From NCBI RefSeq assembly GCF_000276665.1, contig NW_004955433.1, positions 11,516,962 through 11,580,961 on the forward strand: a DNA stretch of 64,000 nt, given 5' to 3'. The translations under genes were made by a program, and so were the position numbers. The notes beneath the pieces were generated by a model that saw only the letters and a list, made by a program, of their open reading frames with translations, ran no database searches and was not told the DNA's origin. This DNA comes from Chinchilla lanigera (lineage: Eukaryota > Chordata > Mammalia > Rodentia > Chinchillidae). Every line of letters starts with the position of its first letter. Position 1 is the first letter of the stretch. Shown one piece after another: positions 47,963-59,983 of this stretch.

Positions 47963-48694
47963 ATATTCTCATTTTACAGATGAAGAAACTGAGGCACAGC
48001 AGGATGATTAATTTTTTCATGGTTATATAGTTAGTAATTAGCAGAGCTTGGATTTAAACTGAGACCTTCTAGTCTCTTAAGTCTTAACATCCAAGCCTGT
48101 GTACCTTATGAGTAGGTATTCCCTATTCCATTGGTGGAGCTATCTTTGGGATGGGTAAGGGGATCTACTTGTCCCCTTTAAGGTCCTGATACTTTTTCCC
48201 CCAACTTCATTCTGCATCTGCTATAATTTTCTAGCACGTACTCTCAAGTGATTAGAGTCTATTAAATTAGCTTATTCTATGAAATGGAACCTTTCTCCAG
48301 GTCTCTGGCTATTTGTGTGATTTTGGGCCAGATGTTGTACAAATTAAGTGCCTTGAAGCTTTCTGGTGGATGAATTTCTACCAAGAGAGAAGATGTTTAG
48401 TTCTCTGGCCTTCTTATATTCCTTCCAGAACGATGGTAAGGGTAGACTTGAAGAGAGCCACTTGGGTTAAAATCCTGGTTAGAGTGGTGGGGCTGGAGAG
48501 GGTCACACAGAGTGGAAACTCTAGAAACTCAGCTGTTTTCCATGTCCTTATACATGTTTGTTGGGCCATTGCTAAGGGAAGTTCAATTAACTGTTCTAGA
48601 TAATACGAGGTCCAGAGGTAAATCAAATGCACTTCTTACCTTGAGAAACACATGATTGTAGATTCTTGTGATTTTATTATGAAATGGTCAGCCT

Positions 48695-48830
48695 TTAGAT
48701 CTGGAGGAGACTTTTGAAATCACCTGAGTCTGGTCTCTGAGGGAAGCGGGAAAGTAGCTTGCCCAAGGTCCTATAGTCACTTTGTGATGGGATCAGGGAT
48801 GTCAGTTGCAAAGTGTTGCTTGCCACTAGA
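48695..48830 (-). mobile_element. MIR-like fragment
   Basis: AGTAGCTTGCCCAAGGTCCT with surrounding MIR-like spacing. Diverged. Confidence 0.45.
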
Positions 48831-48839
48831 GAAGTTCAC

Positions 48840-49820
48840 ATCAAATGCATTGGGAGTTTAGATTCAGAAGTGATTACCTTCTGCTGGAAATAAATTCAGT
48901 TGAAGCTTTAGATCTTTCAGGACTTTGCTCTCAATATCTTTTCCCAGGGAAATCTCGTAGATTTATAATGAGCCAATCATCTCCCTTTGGTTTATTTCCA
49001 TGAATAAAGGTCATTGAGAAGTAATTTGTATAGGATATGTGTAATTATATACTAAATTCGTTGGCTTTCACATGAATTTCTAGTTAATAGATATCTTCAG
49101 AAGGAAGATTGAAATGGTACAATTTTTAATCAGGAATGGCTTCAGGGAACCATATGTAAATAAGCAGAGTATTTGATTTTCCTATTCCAGCTTTGCTGGC
49201 AATTGCTTGTTACTCCTAGGTGTAAAAAATGGATTTTAGCAGAGAAGGCATTAAAACCTATTGTTTAATATGGCCCAATACCTTGTTCTTTGACTGGAAT
49301 ACTTGCAGAAACATCACTTAGACAATAACTGCTAGTTACCAGTTTTGTTTATTTATATTGAAGAAAACATTTTCTATGATATTGTCTTTATTATAGCAAA
49401 AGCAATTTAAAAATTTTTTAGCTAGTGCCATGTATTTTGTATTCTCTCCATTATTTTCCAGGTCTCCTCTGAAGGGCAAAAGAGGCTCACAGAATGTATC
49501 CTGCTGAGTATTTTTTTAGCCTAAAAAGTAGGGGCTTTGCAGTAATTTTCCTGGAACTCTAGGATTTCTAATTATGTCTCTGATGTGGGAAAAGTAGAAT
49601 CCTTTTAAGGATAGAAATTTGTTTTTATAGTTCTTGAGTGTCCATTTAGAAATGAGTTTTTCTATATTCTTTGAGATCAGGAAACACTAGATTGTAATTG
49701 CAGGTAGGGTTTTTTTTCCTCATCAGCATCACTGTCTCAAAACACATTTGACCTGTGCTTGTTTTATTGCATCATGCCATGTCTTGACACTTATTCTTAA
49801 AGTCACGTTTACTACTCAGT
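48840..49820. other. No recognised feature
   Basis: Intronic sequence, no repeat signature or supported gene. Confidence 0.4.
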
Positions 49821-49869
49821 GGTAAGTAGTAGTGAGCTGGTCCTACAACTCACTCTCTTTTTGGCTCCC

Positions 49870-50500
49870 TATGAAGTTACTTATTCATTTAACAATTCAC
49901 ATCGCTTATTTGCTAAGCACTGTTCTAGAAGTTGAGCATGAAACAGTGAACAAAACACAGAAATCCTTGCCCTCATTGAATTTACATTTGAGCAAGAGGA
50001 GACAGAAAATTAAAAAGTAGGTTGTGTAACAAGAGTAAGGGCCAGACTTAAGCCTTATGTTGAGATGTTATATACGGCCTCTTTCAGAAAGTAAGGTCTG
50101 AGTATAGGCTGGAAAGAATGAGTCAGTTGGAAATTTGAAGAGAGAACTGTCTCGTAAAGAACATGGAACGCAAGTGGACCTCCGTGGAGAATGATAGGGA
50201 TGTTCCACAAGCCAGAAGTATGGAAGGGATAGAGGAAGAGAAAGGGAAAAAGGAGCAGAAATGAAGACAGGAAGGCAAGGACATGGAGAACAGAAGATAG
50301 GATCTATGATACCATAATACAAAATACTAGACTCATAGTTGGAGTGTCATCGGGAGCCATTGCAGAGTTTTGAGTAGAAGAAGAGAAGCTGCACTATGCT
50401 CAGGAGAGTTGAAAGAGGACGACACGGTAATCTAGATGATGACCAGATTACGAGAGGCAGAGGTGGTGAGAAATGGGCAAATACAGTCCTAGTTATTTCC
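49870..50500. repeat. Ancient interspersed repeat, second copy
   Basis: GCTAAGCACTGTTCTAGAAG, ATGAAACAGTGAACAAAACA and AAATCCTTGCCCTCATTGAA, then GGAGCCATTGCAGAGTTTTG. The same unnamed family as 1060-1800. Confidence 0.5.
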
Positions 50501-50619
50501 CCCCCCCAAAAAGGAGAGTTGGCAGAATTTCAGTGCGAGTGAGAAAGGGAGACCAGAAGTATTACCTCACATTGTCAAGAAAGGCTAAGCCAACAAGAAT
50601 GGCTGAATTCTTTTCTTCT

Positions 50620-51930
50620 CTCAATGATAACTTTATCCAGACATAATTGATGTGCAGTAAACTATGTAGTATATATTTGACATTTACACTTTCCTACATT
50701 CAAACATGTCTGTGAAATTATCCCCACAATCAAGGTAATGCACAATCCATGACCCAGGAATTTCCTATGTCCCTTTGCTGTTTATGTATGATTTTAGAAT
50801 TATACATATGTACTAGTTATGTACGTAGCATAATTGAGATTCACCCATATAGTTATGTGTACAATAGTTTAATCTACCTTTTTACTCTTTATTGCGGTAA
50901 AAAATTTATATGCAAGATTTACTATTATAATCATTTTAAGTATATAGTTCAGTAGCATTAAGTACATTCATCTTGTTTGACCATCACAACTGCATATCTC
51001 CAGAATATTTTCATCATCTCGTCCTAAATTCTATCCGTATTGAACAGTGATTCCCATTCCCCTTCCTCATTTTCTCCTGACCACTAATTCCACTTTCCGT
51101 CTCTCTGTATGTGACTACTCTAGTACGTAATATAAGTGGAATCCCACAGTTTTTGTCTTTGTGTTTAGTTTATTTCCCTGAATATACTGTCCTCAAGATC
51201 TGTCCATAACATGTAGTAGAATTTCATTCTTTTTAAAGGCTTAAGAGTATTCCATTGCATGTGTGTACTATATTTAACCCACTATCAGTGGATATTTGGA
51301 TGTTGCTGTCTTTGGTTATTGTGAATAATGCTGTGATCAAGTTGTCTATTTGAGTCTTTGCTTTTGCTTCTTTTGTGCATACTGTGTACATAGGTGGAAT
51401 TGCTGGATTAAATGGTAATTTAGCATTGACTGTTTTCAGGGACTGCTATACCTTTTTCCGCAGCACCTATTTTACATTCTCACTAGCATTGTACAAGGGT
51501 TCTTTCTTTTCTACATGTATGTGAAAACTTACTGTATTCTGGTGTTTGATGATAGCCATGCTAATGGATGTGAAGTGATATATCATTGTCGTTTTGATTT
51601 TTATTTACCTATTGATTAATGATACTGAGCATCTTTTCATATCCTTATTGGCCATTTATATATCTTCTCTGGGAAATGTTCATTCTTATCCTTTGCCCAT
51701 CTTTGATTTGGGGTTTTATTAAGTGTTTTTATTCATTTCTAAAATTTCTTTGGTACTGGAAATCAAACTCAGGACCTTGTGCTTGCCAGGCAGACACTGT
51801 GCCACTGAGCTATATCCCCGACCCAGCTTGAATTGGGTTTTAATGAATTTTTTATATATTCTAGGTATTAATTCCTTATCAGATATGTGTCTTGCACATA
51901 TTTTCTTGAAAAAAGCTAAATTTTGACTGT
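50620..51930 (-). mobile_element. Old L1 (L1M-type) 3' fragment, split by an ID SINE
   Basis: TCCAGACATAATTGATGTGC, ATTCCATTGCATGTGTGTAC, GGTGGAATTGCTGGATTAAA and GATACTGAGCATCTTTTCAT are the antisense L1 3' UTR and ORF2 end. Continues after the ID at 51750-51827 (TTTTTTATATATTCTAGGTA). Confidence 0.82.
51750..51827 (-). mobile_element. ID-type SINE inserted in L1M
   Basis: GGTACTGGAAATCAAACTCA, GGACCTTGTGCTTGCCAGGC and GAGCTATATCCCCGACCC. Confidence 0.9.
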
Positions 51931-52039
51931 CACAATGTGATAAGTAAGGGATAACAAGCAACTTGTAGTAGAACAGTTGTTGTTTATGACATTATCAAGC
52001 ATTTTAATTCTATACTATTGGTTGAATAATTTATATTGT

Positions 52040-52215
52040 TATTAATTAGTCATGGGAGCTTAAACAAATTACTTAATTCTGTATGATTTTTTTTATTTGT
52101 AAAATAAGTAAGGGCAGTACTTGTCCCCGGACTGTGAGGATTAAATATATGTGAAATGCAATTACTATGACTACAATGTTTAGTACTTAGTAAGCATTCA
52201 AAAAATTTTAATTAC
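52040..52215 (+). mobile_element. MIR
   Basis: TAAACAAATTACTTAATTCT, TATTTGTAAAATAAGTAAGG, GACTGTGAGGATTAAATATA and TAGTACTTAGTAAGCATTCA follow the MIR 3' half. Confidence 0.7.
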
Positions 52216-52646
52216 TTTTAATTTTAATTAACATTATTACACTGGTATAATTTCAGAAATTAAAAAGTTTCTATAGGGTTCGCTAAAACAGTAGTAATCT
52301 AGGCCTTTTCTCCCCATTTTCATTTCGCCAGAGGCAGTTATTTCTAATCTTTTAGTCAGTGCTCTTGGGAGGTAATAAGATACTGTTTTGAGCAGTGTCT
52401 GTTGGCTTCATGATATGGAAGTTAAGGATTTACTTAACTCTCTTTTCTCTGCCTGTCTGCATACATGTGCATACTCTTGTGATTTCCCTACATTCCATTA
52501 TAGATGTGTTATAATTTTGATTATACTAGCATTCAGCCTTTGTAGTTATCATGTCCATGAAAATGCAATTCAGAGCTTATATTCATTTGTGGTCAGTTTA
52601 CCTCTTCTTTTAACTTGTAGTGTTTTTCAGTAGCATTGGCCTTGTT

Positions 52647-52731
52647 CCCCCCCCCCCCCCCGGAATTGAACTCATGACCTCGTGATTGCCAGGCAGTTGC
52701 TGTGCTGCTGAGCTGAATCCCCAGCCCCGGG
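52647..52731 (-). mobile_element. ID-type SINE with poly(C) run in place of its tail
   Basis: The body GGAATTGAACTCATGACCTC, GATTGCCAGGCAGTTGCTGT and GAGCTGAATCCCCAGCCC is preceded by 15 consecutive C (52647-52661) where a poly(T) (antisense tail) is usual. Flanking GGCCTTG repeats suggest a short TSD. Confidence 0.88.
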
Positions 52732-52839
52732 CCTTGCTTTTTGTATGTTTGGGTAGCTTTTGTGTACTCACCACCAGTTACATTCCAAGCTCTCTATCAG
52801 TTATTTAACTCTCAAGTGCTTGAGAACCATCAGATATTT

Positions 52840-53900
52840 TGTCAGTTTCTTGTCTTGGAGGAATGTCTTCAAGAGTCTTCCTGTGTCTCCTAATCAGGAC
52901 CAGTTGCCTTCTATGCACGATACATGGCTTTCCCATTTTGTATTATCTCTTCATCTTAATCCAGAGGACTTTCTCCTCTTTCCTTTGTCTACTGTTCAGA
53001 TTCTTGCATCCTAGGTCTTTCTCTTTCCTTATTTGAACAAGTTATTAATAGGTAAATTTTTGTGACTTTGAATGCCTTAAATTATCTTTATTCTTCTTTG
53101 AAAGTTGTATCAGTCAGCTTTTTGTTGCTGGAACAAAATCCTGAATACACAGTTTAAAGGAAAAAAGATGTATCTTGACTCACAATTTCAGAGATTTCAG
53201 TGCGTTTGGCTAGCTCCCAAGCAGAAACACAATAGTGGAAGGCTGTGGAGAAGGCAAGCTGCTCATTGTATGACAGCCTGGAAGCAGAGAGGGTTGGAGA
53301 AGAGCCGGAGAGAAGACACACCCTTCAGACCGTCCTCTAGTGACTCCTTCCTCCAACCTGACCCTATGGCCTCACAGCACATTCAGCTGTGGCTCATCAG
53401 AGAAGTTAACACCCTCATGATCCCATCTGCAAACATGAGAGTTGGGGGGGTGCATTTCATCTTTAAGCCATAACAACATGTGTATAGACCTCGTGTATGG
53501 AAATGTTGGTAGGAAGTAATTTTTCTTCAGAACTTTGAGGACATTGCACTACTATCTTCATTGTCTGTTCTTGTTGAGGGTGCTGATTTTTTCTTCACTC
53601 TCTATGTTATTGTCTTGTGGATCATTTTCTAGTGTCTTACAATGTCATGGTGATATTTGCATCCCATATGCTGCTGTTTTTAGGCCTTTCAATCAGGCAG
53701 CACATATCCTTCAGTTGTTGAACATTTTGTTGAATTGCAGTTTTCTCCTCTTTTTGGAATCCATATGATTTGATTGTTGGACCTCTATTTTCCTATATTA
53801 TCAATCATTTTGAATTTTTATCTTATCTTAAGATTTCCTTAACTTTATCTTCCAACCTATCTATTGACTTTTTAGAATGTTACTAATGTAAATGTCATAG
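52840..53900 (-). mobile_element. Old L1 fragment interrupted by an LTR
   Basis: AGAACTTTGAGGACATTGCA and TATCTTCATTGTCTGTTCTT after the LTR match antisense L1M ORF1-side sequence. The matching left half precedes 53106. Boundaries are approximate. Confidence 0.5.
53106..53475 (-). mobile_element. Solo MaLR-like LTR (370 bp)
   Basis: Starts TGTATCAGTCAGCTTTTTGT, contains AGCAGAGAGGGTTGGAGAAG and ACTCCTTCCTCCAACCTGAC, and ends AAGCCATAACA, with TG...CA termini. No internal coding part; it interrupts an older L1. Confidence 0.68.
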
Positions 53901-54299
53901 CATATTTTGATGAATTCCACTAAGTGTGTCTGTATACCTACCACCCAAATCAAGCAATAAACATACTCAGCCTAGCAATACTTTCTCCAGTGTCTACTGT
54001 GAACTCTGTCCTAACTCTAAGACTATAACTCATTTTCTGCATGCTTGAATTAAATTAGCAAGATTCTTGAAGGCATGATTTATATATTGACCCTTTGTAT
54101 CTTCAAATAATGGAAAATGAATATGTTTTGCTCCAAATCAGTACCTGTTCTTTTTCTTATCAATGTTTTGTTAGTATGTGTTTGTGCTATCATAGTAAAT
54201 ACATTCACTGTGGGGGAATTGGTATATGTACACATGTTGAGCCTTCATATTTCCTCTTTTCCTTACCTCCTACCATCTGCCTCTTGTCCCCACATCCCG

Positions 54300-54415
54300 T
54301 CCCAGCCTTTCAAAGAACCAACTCTTTGATCCATTGATCCTTTGCATTGTTCTTTTAGTCTTAATTTTATTAATTTCCACTCTGATCTTTATGTATTTGT
54401 TGTTCTTGAGAAGTA
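54300..54415 (-). mobile_element. L1 ORF2 fragment
   Basis: AAAGAACCAACTCTTTGATC, TTAATTTTATTAATTTCCAC and TCTGATCTTTATGTATTTG are the antisense of the ORF2 endonuclease/RT linker. Confidence 0.65.
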
Positions 54416-54519
54416 TGTGCTGTTCAGTAACAGTGTGGCCACTGTCCAAAACCTCTTGATTTCTGCAGCTGCAATCTCTGCAGTATGAGCATTCTTTTGA
54501 TAGCAAGTAACACTTACTG

Positions 54520-55810
54520 CAGCTAAACAGGCTTAGGTTTAAATGCTAAGGAGTTATCTCAGTGCTAAGACCAGAAATCTCACTGACTTCAGGCAGACCT
54601 TGTTTCAGTAATACATGCTTCACTTTTTGTCTTTCATCTCATGGCTTCCAAATAGCCACCCTTACCTTTTGTATCGCCAGTCATCCTTTTCCACAGGGAT
54701 TGGGAAAGAGGGACACTGGTTTGTGGATATGCACTTTGAATGCTGGATAAAACTTGACTCAAAGCTGGATGAACAAATAATTATCTTTGGGTTGACCTAA
54801 TTTGGTTCTGGTCTTCTTTATTATGCACAATATAAAAGTGTTGTATATGTCTCTAAAACTCTCTCTGCATCTTCCTGAGGTCGCCCAGGAATTATATCCT
54901 CTCTTGTTATAAACTCTGGTTTGGAGACTTGTTGAGCAGTGTCTTGCTTCCTTTCCTTATTTTATATTTTACTTCACATAATGTCATGATTTTGAAGCTT
55001 TAGTCAAGGGCCCCCAAAGCAATTTTTCTCTCCTTTTCTCACTTTCACTTTTCCCCCTAAGTCCATGAAACATGATGTAATGAGGTTCTCCTATATATGT
55101 GAATATTTTTATCTTGAATTTTTTTCCCCAAATGCTTAATCTGAAAGCTGACAGAGCCAGACAGCATGTTGAAGGGCTTTAGATTTTCCCATGAAGAGTT
55201 CTCAGTATTTCACCTGAAATCCCAGAAAACTTATAATTAATTATACAGTTTATCTCTGTCAAGGGACTTCATTTTCCTGAATTGTCTGTTTTAAGGCACA
55301 TGGGCACAGCTTCTGGTTATAGATTCTGAGCTGGAATTTATTAGCTCTTTCTCCTTTCAAACTTTTCTGAATTCTCTGTTTCTTCAGACTGTTCTTTCTT
55401 CAGTGGCTGAGAAAGGTGTATGCTCTATGTTGGCAGCAGGCTCGACATCTTGTTCCTCCCAAACAATCAAGGAAAGTACTTCTCCAGAGTAGGTCTCTGG
55501 CGGAGAGGCTTCTCCTTGGCTAAATTTTCTTTCTTGTGAATGTGGTTCTTCTGTGGCGTTTCATAACCATTCTCTGGCTGATATAATAACCATTTGCCAC
55601 AACTTTGAGACCTTGTCCAGAAAAAATATACGAAGTCTGCACAGAGAAGCTTGTACCTTCCAGAGAGATCATTCTGGAAAATAGGTCTGACCTGTGAGAA
55701 AGTCTGCAGTGTCTATCACTAGCTCATGGTCTAAGGGCTACTTTTCTAGCCTCTTTTCTTGCAAATCCATGGGGCTCATGTGACATTTCTACAGCCCAGA
55801 AGTAATTGAG
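54520..55810. other. No recognised feature
   Basis: Comparatively repeat-poor intronic sequence with no supported gene. Confidence 0.4.
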
Positions 55811-55824
55811 TTCTTACAGTTACA

Positions 55825-55849
55825 CACGCACACACACACACACACACAC
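55825..55849. repeat. (CA)n microsatellite
   Basis: ACACACGCACACACACAC-type tract of about 12 units. Confidence 0.95.
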
Positions 55850-56551
55850 CCCATGCAATTTCCCCTGAGAATATGCCTTCCCTGCCACTTTTCCCTTTCC
55901 CCTTCTGCCTCCCTCCAATTTAAAAAAAACAAAAAACAAAAACACAGATTCCCATCCCAGGCACTAGAATGCCATAGATCTGCCTGGCCAGATAAGACAG
56001 CATTACCAATTGACCATGTTTAACTTTTTAATTTCTTCTGCCTCAAGATCTGTGATATGGTTAGGAAAAGACCTGCTACTTTAGCCTCTCTAGCTGTGGG
56101 GGTCAAGGGAGTAGAGAATATAACTTTGGTGGAAGTCTGAGAAATCTTCTCTTTTAGCCTAAAGGGAATAGAGGCTAAGGAATAGATCATTTTTTATTTT
56201 GTGGTGATGAATGTATAGTTATATCTGATGAAAATTAGTAACATATAATATTAATTGTGTATCTTATTTAATATGCTACAATTTTTTAAGCATATTTATC
56301 TGATTAGCACTGTACTCTCTTGTTATGCTGAGGCTTCTGTCTTTGTTTCCTATATAACTGTGTGCATATAGCTTTAAAAATGTAAACAAAAATATTTGAT
56401 GGTACTAATCTTTAATGAAATGCAATCTTTTTTCCTCAAAAACTAAGTAGCATAAAAATTAAACAGGCTAATTGTTTTGAGACGTTTTGGACATTTTAAA
56501 CTTGACTTTCAAACTTTTTTTTTGTATTTTTGTTGCATCATTTACTTTTTC

Positions 56552-56579
<28 letters not shown>

Positions 56580-56583
<4 letters not shown>

Positions 56584-57050
56584 GGATAGTGGGAACTGGG
56601 AGTGCACCAAACACACTGAGACACTTTAAAATCTTTCCAATTTTGCTGAAGCTTAAAGGCAAGTAGAAACTCATTGCCTCTGCTTGTTTCCAAAATAACA
56701 TGGGGCAAGAGTAATCAGTTGCAGTTGCTGTAGATAATTACAAGCTGACTTTACTGAGAAAGTGAACATTATACTTAAGCAATAAAATATTTATCAGATA
56801 TACAACTTCTCCCTATGCAGCCCAAGGGGGGAAAACCCTCAACAAAACATCATTTTAATGAGTACATTTCAAAGGTGCTGGATTTATGGGAGACATCAGG
56901 AAACACTGATTGCAATTGCTGTCTCTTGTCGTTCAGGACTTTATTGGTGCCAGATTGAGAAAAGTGCCAGGGTGAAAGTTAGATGGGGAAGTAGCAAACC
57001 AGCCTGTTAGCTTACAAAGATTGCCACTTATTAGAAGGACCAACTCAGGA
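56580..57050. promoter_or_regulatory. Repeat-free block, candidate conserved noncoding element
   Basis: About 470 bp of complex sequence with no repeat signature, bounded on the left by a poly(T) run. It contains homeodomain-like cores (AATTA in AGATAATTACAAGC; TTTAATGAG), a GATTGCAATTGC motif and balanced base composition. The character suggests a developmental enhancer; inference only. Confidence 0.3.
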
Positions 57051-57457
57051 GCGTTAAAAGTGTCTGAGAAGTATTGTCTTTTTAATATAAAAATTATGTC
57101 TTTTTAAGGTTACTGTTGATTTGAGCAAGACAAGGACATATAAAAAAATCTTGAAATATTTGTTTGATTTTCTTGTGCTATTTGTTCCATCTCTTGTAAA
57201 ACCCGTTGGAATGAAGCATTCCAAAGGCTTGGGATAGCACAAATGGAAACGTATGATTTCCCCTATCACTTTGCTAATTGGTATGGATATCAACTAATGT
57301 AACGTTAACTACTTTATTATGTTTTTTGCTAGTATTAGTCATGTTACATTATTAGGTATTCGTCCTATTACATCATTACTGTGTTGTCTCAGCTTCTTCA
57401 TTAAGAAGTATGGTAAACCTCTTTGTCAGATGGCAAATATGAAGACTTCAGAGAAGG

Positions 57458-57652
57458 AATTGGCAAATGTTTTCTGTAAAGGGTCGGATAAAAATATTTT
57501 GGGCTTTGTAGATCTTGCAGTTTGTGTTTGAGCTACTCAACCTTGCCATTATTTGTGAAAGAAGCCGGTGAGAGAATGAACATGACTGTGTTCTGGTTAA
57601 ACTTTATTTACAAAAGCAGGTCGTGGGCCTGATTTGCCTGTGGCTCTGTGTC
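57458..57652. mobile_element. hAT-Charlie family (MER5/MER20-type) non-autonomous element
   Basis: TTTTCTGTAAAGGGTCGGAT, ATATTTTGGGCTTTGTAGAT, CTACTCAACCTTGCCATTAT and AAACTTTATTTACAAAAGCA match this mammal-wide family in order. Confidence 0.75.
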
Positions 57653-57699
57653 CCAGCTCTAAGAGCAAAGTTCACAGATTGCTGCAGGGTCCACGCAGG

Positions 57700-59210
57700 T
57701 AAATGCCTTATCTACAGGTGCAGTAACTTCTAACCTATAGCCACTGTGCTGCACAGGGATATCAGAACTTATATTTCAGGAATAAGATTTGGGGATTTAG
57801 ATTTTTTTTTTTTTTGGCAAAGTGCTTTTGTCAGTTGCCAACTAACTTAGATTTGTTAAAGTAATTCAGTGAAGGTGATGCTACATGCCTTTGTGAATTC
57901 TTTTCTGTCTCATAAGCCGTAGTTTAGCGAATTCTGGTATTTTCAAGTGTGAGTATATATTTTGTATAAAGGAAAAGTTCCTGTAGAATGCCGTCAGACA
58001 GGGAGAGCAGCTTCCTAGTACCGCTAACCCTCCTAGTACCCTGAGAAACATCAGTAATTGATTATCGCTTTCCTTCCTAAGCCTGGAGAACATTTTAGAA
58101 TTCTTCTCTACCAAGGCTCAAAGAGGCCACAACAAATCAGCCATGTCCCCTCATGTGTAAGATATTTATCTTCCTTATTCCAGAAGAGTCTTTTAAAATG
58201 TTTTTGGGATTAAATGAAGATAGGACTTTGGACTTCTTATTACATGATGTTATTCTCCAATCTACTAAAAGATACTTTTAGCCAAAAAGGAGAGAATGTG
58301 TATTAGAAGAACAAAGTAGAAAAAGGATACAGTTTTGTTAACATGGCAGTATTAGATTTTAGATTATAAGTTTAGAGCAATGAAGAATATCTCAAGTTGG
58401 GTGTGTCCTTCGTGGTCATTTAGTAGCGTTTCTTTCTTGCAGAGATCAGAAACTTGGATTTTTTGGTCTGTTCTTTTTCATTATACATCCTTAGTGAAAG
58501 CAGTGTAAATGAATAGTCTTAAGGGGGAAGTTCCCCCCCCTTTTTTTTTTTACTGCTTTTGACCATTGTATATGGTTACTGTAGAGTAAGGTATTCAGAA
58601 TTTAGTGATTTTGTGTATAGGTATGTGCTGGAATGCATATGTTTTAGATCATTGAGGTGCTGTGTGCATGATGTAGCTTAAGTAAAATGTGCTTTATTGT
58701 CCATCTTGATTGCATATAACTTTGCATCTTTTTGCCTTCTTTCATTACTTTTACTCTCTGCCAGTCTAAATCTTACTGTCTCTTAAATTTTACCTTCTCC
58801 AGGAGCGCTTTCTCTTCCTTAATCCTTGTTAGCATGGAGGGTTGTACTAGGTTAGCATTGTTATGATTTATTACGTTCTTCAGGTTTATTTGAGGTAGTT
58901 TTACTTTTTCTTCCAAGTTAACATTTTCTCTCCCTGCTGTTGAGCTTGGTACAGACTGTGAATAGTGTGAACCGAAACATTTTGTTTAAGCAAGCCGTTT
59001 CATACAGGTGTTCATTGAGTGCCTTCTCTGTGCCAGTCACTAGGGCTTTAGATGTGGATGAAATAGAAAAGCAGACCTTGACCTGGTAAGACCAGAGTTT
59101 AGTAGAGCAGTTTGAAGTCTGGTGAAATTTAAATTTAAAATGTCTCCTTTAATAGTAACCAGTGAGATCATTTACAGTTCCACTAGGAGAAATGCTGCAG
59201 TAGGGCACTG
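57700..59210. other. No confident feature
   Basis: Intronic. A stretch at 59.00-59.10 kb (GAGTGCCTTCTCTGTGCCAG) looks like an old L2/MIR-class fragment. The rest is unrecognised. Confidence 0.4.
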
Positions 59211-59224
59211 CTCTTCATTTCAGT

Positions 59225-59300
59225 TAGCTAGATCCCAAGCGCCTGGTACAGTGCTTAATATATAGAAAGTACTCAGTAAATATTTCCTAAAAGAATGTTC
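59225..59300 (+). mobile_element. MIR/L2 3'-end fragment
   Basis: CCTGGTACAGTGCTTAATAT and AAGTACTCAGTAAATATTTC match the shared MIR/L2 tail. Confidence 0.6.
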
Positions 59301-59751
59301 AAATCGCTTATGTAGGGCTAGTCTTGCAAGACCGCGAGTGCACATGAATCACAGTGTGTACACAGTGTGTACCTTCTCTTGCATTTATGTGCCTTTTCTG
59401 CTCTTGAGCCTCCAAATCCTTGCTCATAACCATTTTGTATCTTCTGCACACAGGAATTTTGATATACTTTTCTAACGCTGGAATTCTTTATAAGGCTCAA
59501 AGGGTTTATGCATTTGTAATTTTGAATCAGGAATGATAATGACAAATTGACCTTCCTCTACAGAGAGTAGTAGGGTGCCATTTTGCTATATGCTTACTAA
59601 CTCTGTATTTTTTATAGCTAGTTGTAAAAACACACAAAAACAAATGTCTTTTCTGATTTCATAGGTGAAACGTATCTGTTGTGACTTTAATTTGCATTTC
59701 TTTCATGTGAATAAATTGAAACATGTTTATGAGCTTATTTACTTTCTTTTC

Positions 59752-59842
59752 TTTCTTTTTGGGGGAGGATAATGTTGGGGATCAATGCAGGCCTTGCATG
59801 TGCTAGGCAAGCTTTCTGCCACTGAGCTATGTTCCAGTCCCT
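59752..59842 (-). mobile_element. ID-type SINE
   Basis: TGTTGGGGATCAATGCAGGC, CATGTGCTAGGCAAGCTTTC and CACTGAGCTATGTTCCAGTC, antisense ID; diverged. Confidence 0.85.
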
Positions 59843-59983
59843 AGTTTTGTTTCCATTTTGTGTTCTGTCTTTATAACACTTGCCCGTTATTCTCTTGGGC
59901 TATTGATCCTAATCTTATTGATGTATAAAAGCTCTTTGTGTATTAAGACAAACATTCCTTCTTGTTTGTATTTTCCTGTGTAT

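Larger units (their letters stand above)
47222..48105 (-). mobile_element. MIR split by a Tigger element
   Basis: The left half, 47222-47330 (GAGCACCTACTGTATATGAG, GGCACTATTATAAGCATTTT), and the right half, 47965-48105 (TTCTCATTTTACAGATGAAG, AAACTGAGGCACAGCAGG), join at the expected point of the antisense MIR. The intervening 630 bp is a later transposon. Confidence 0.78.
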
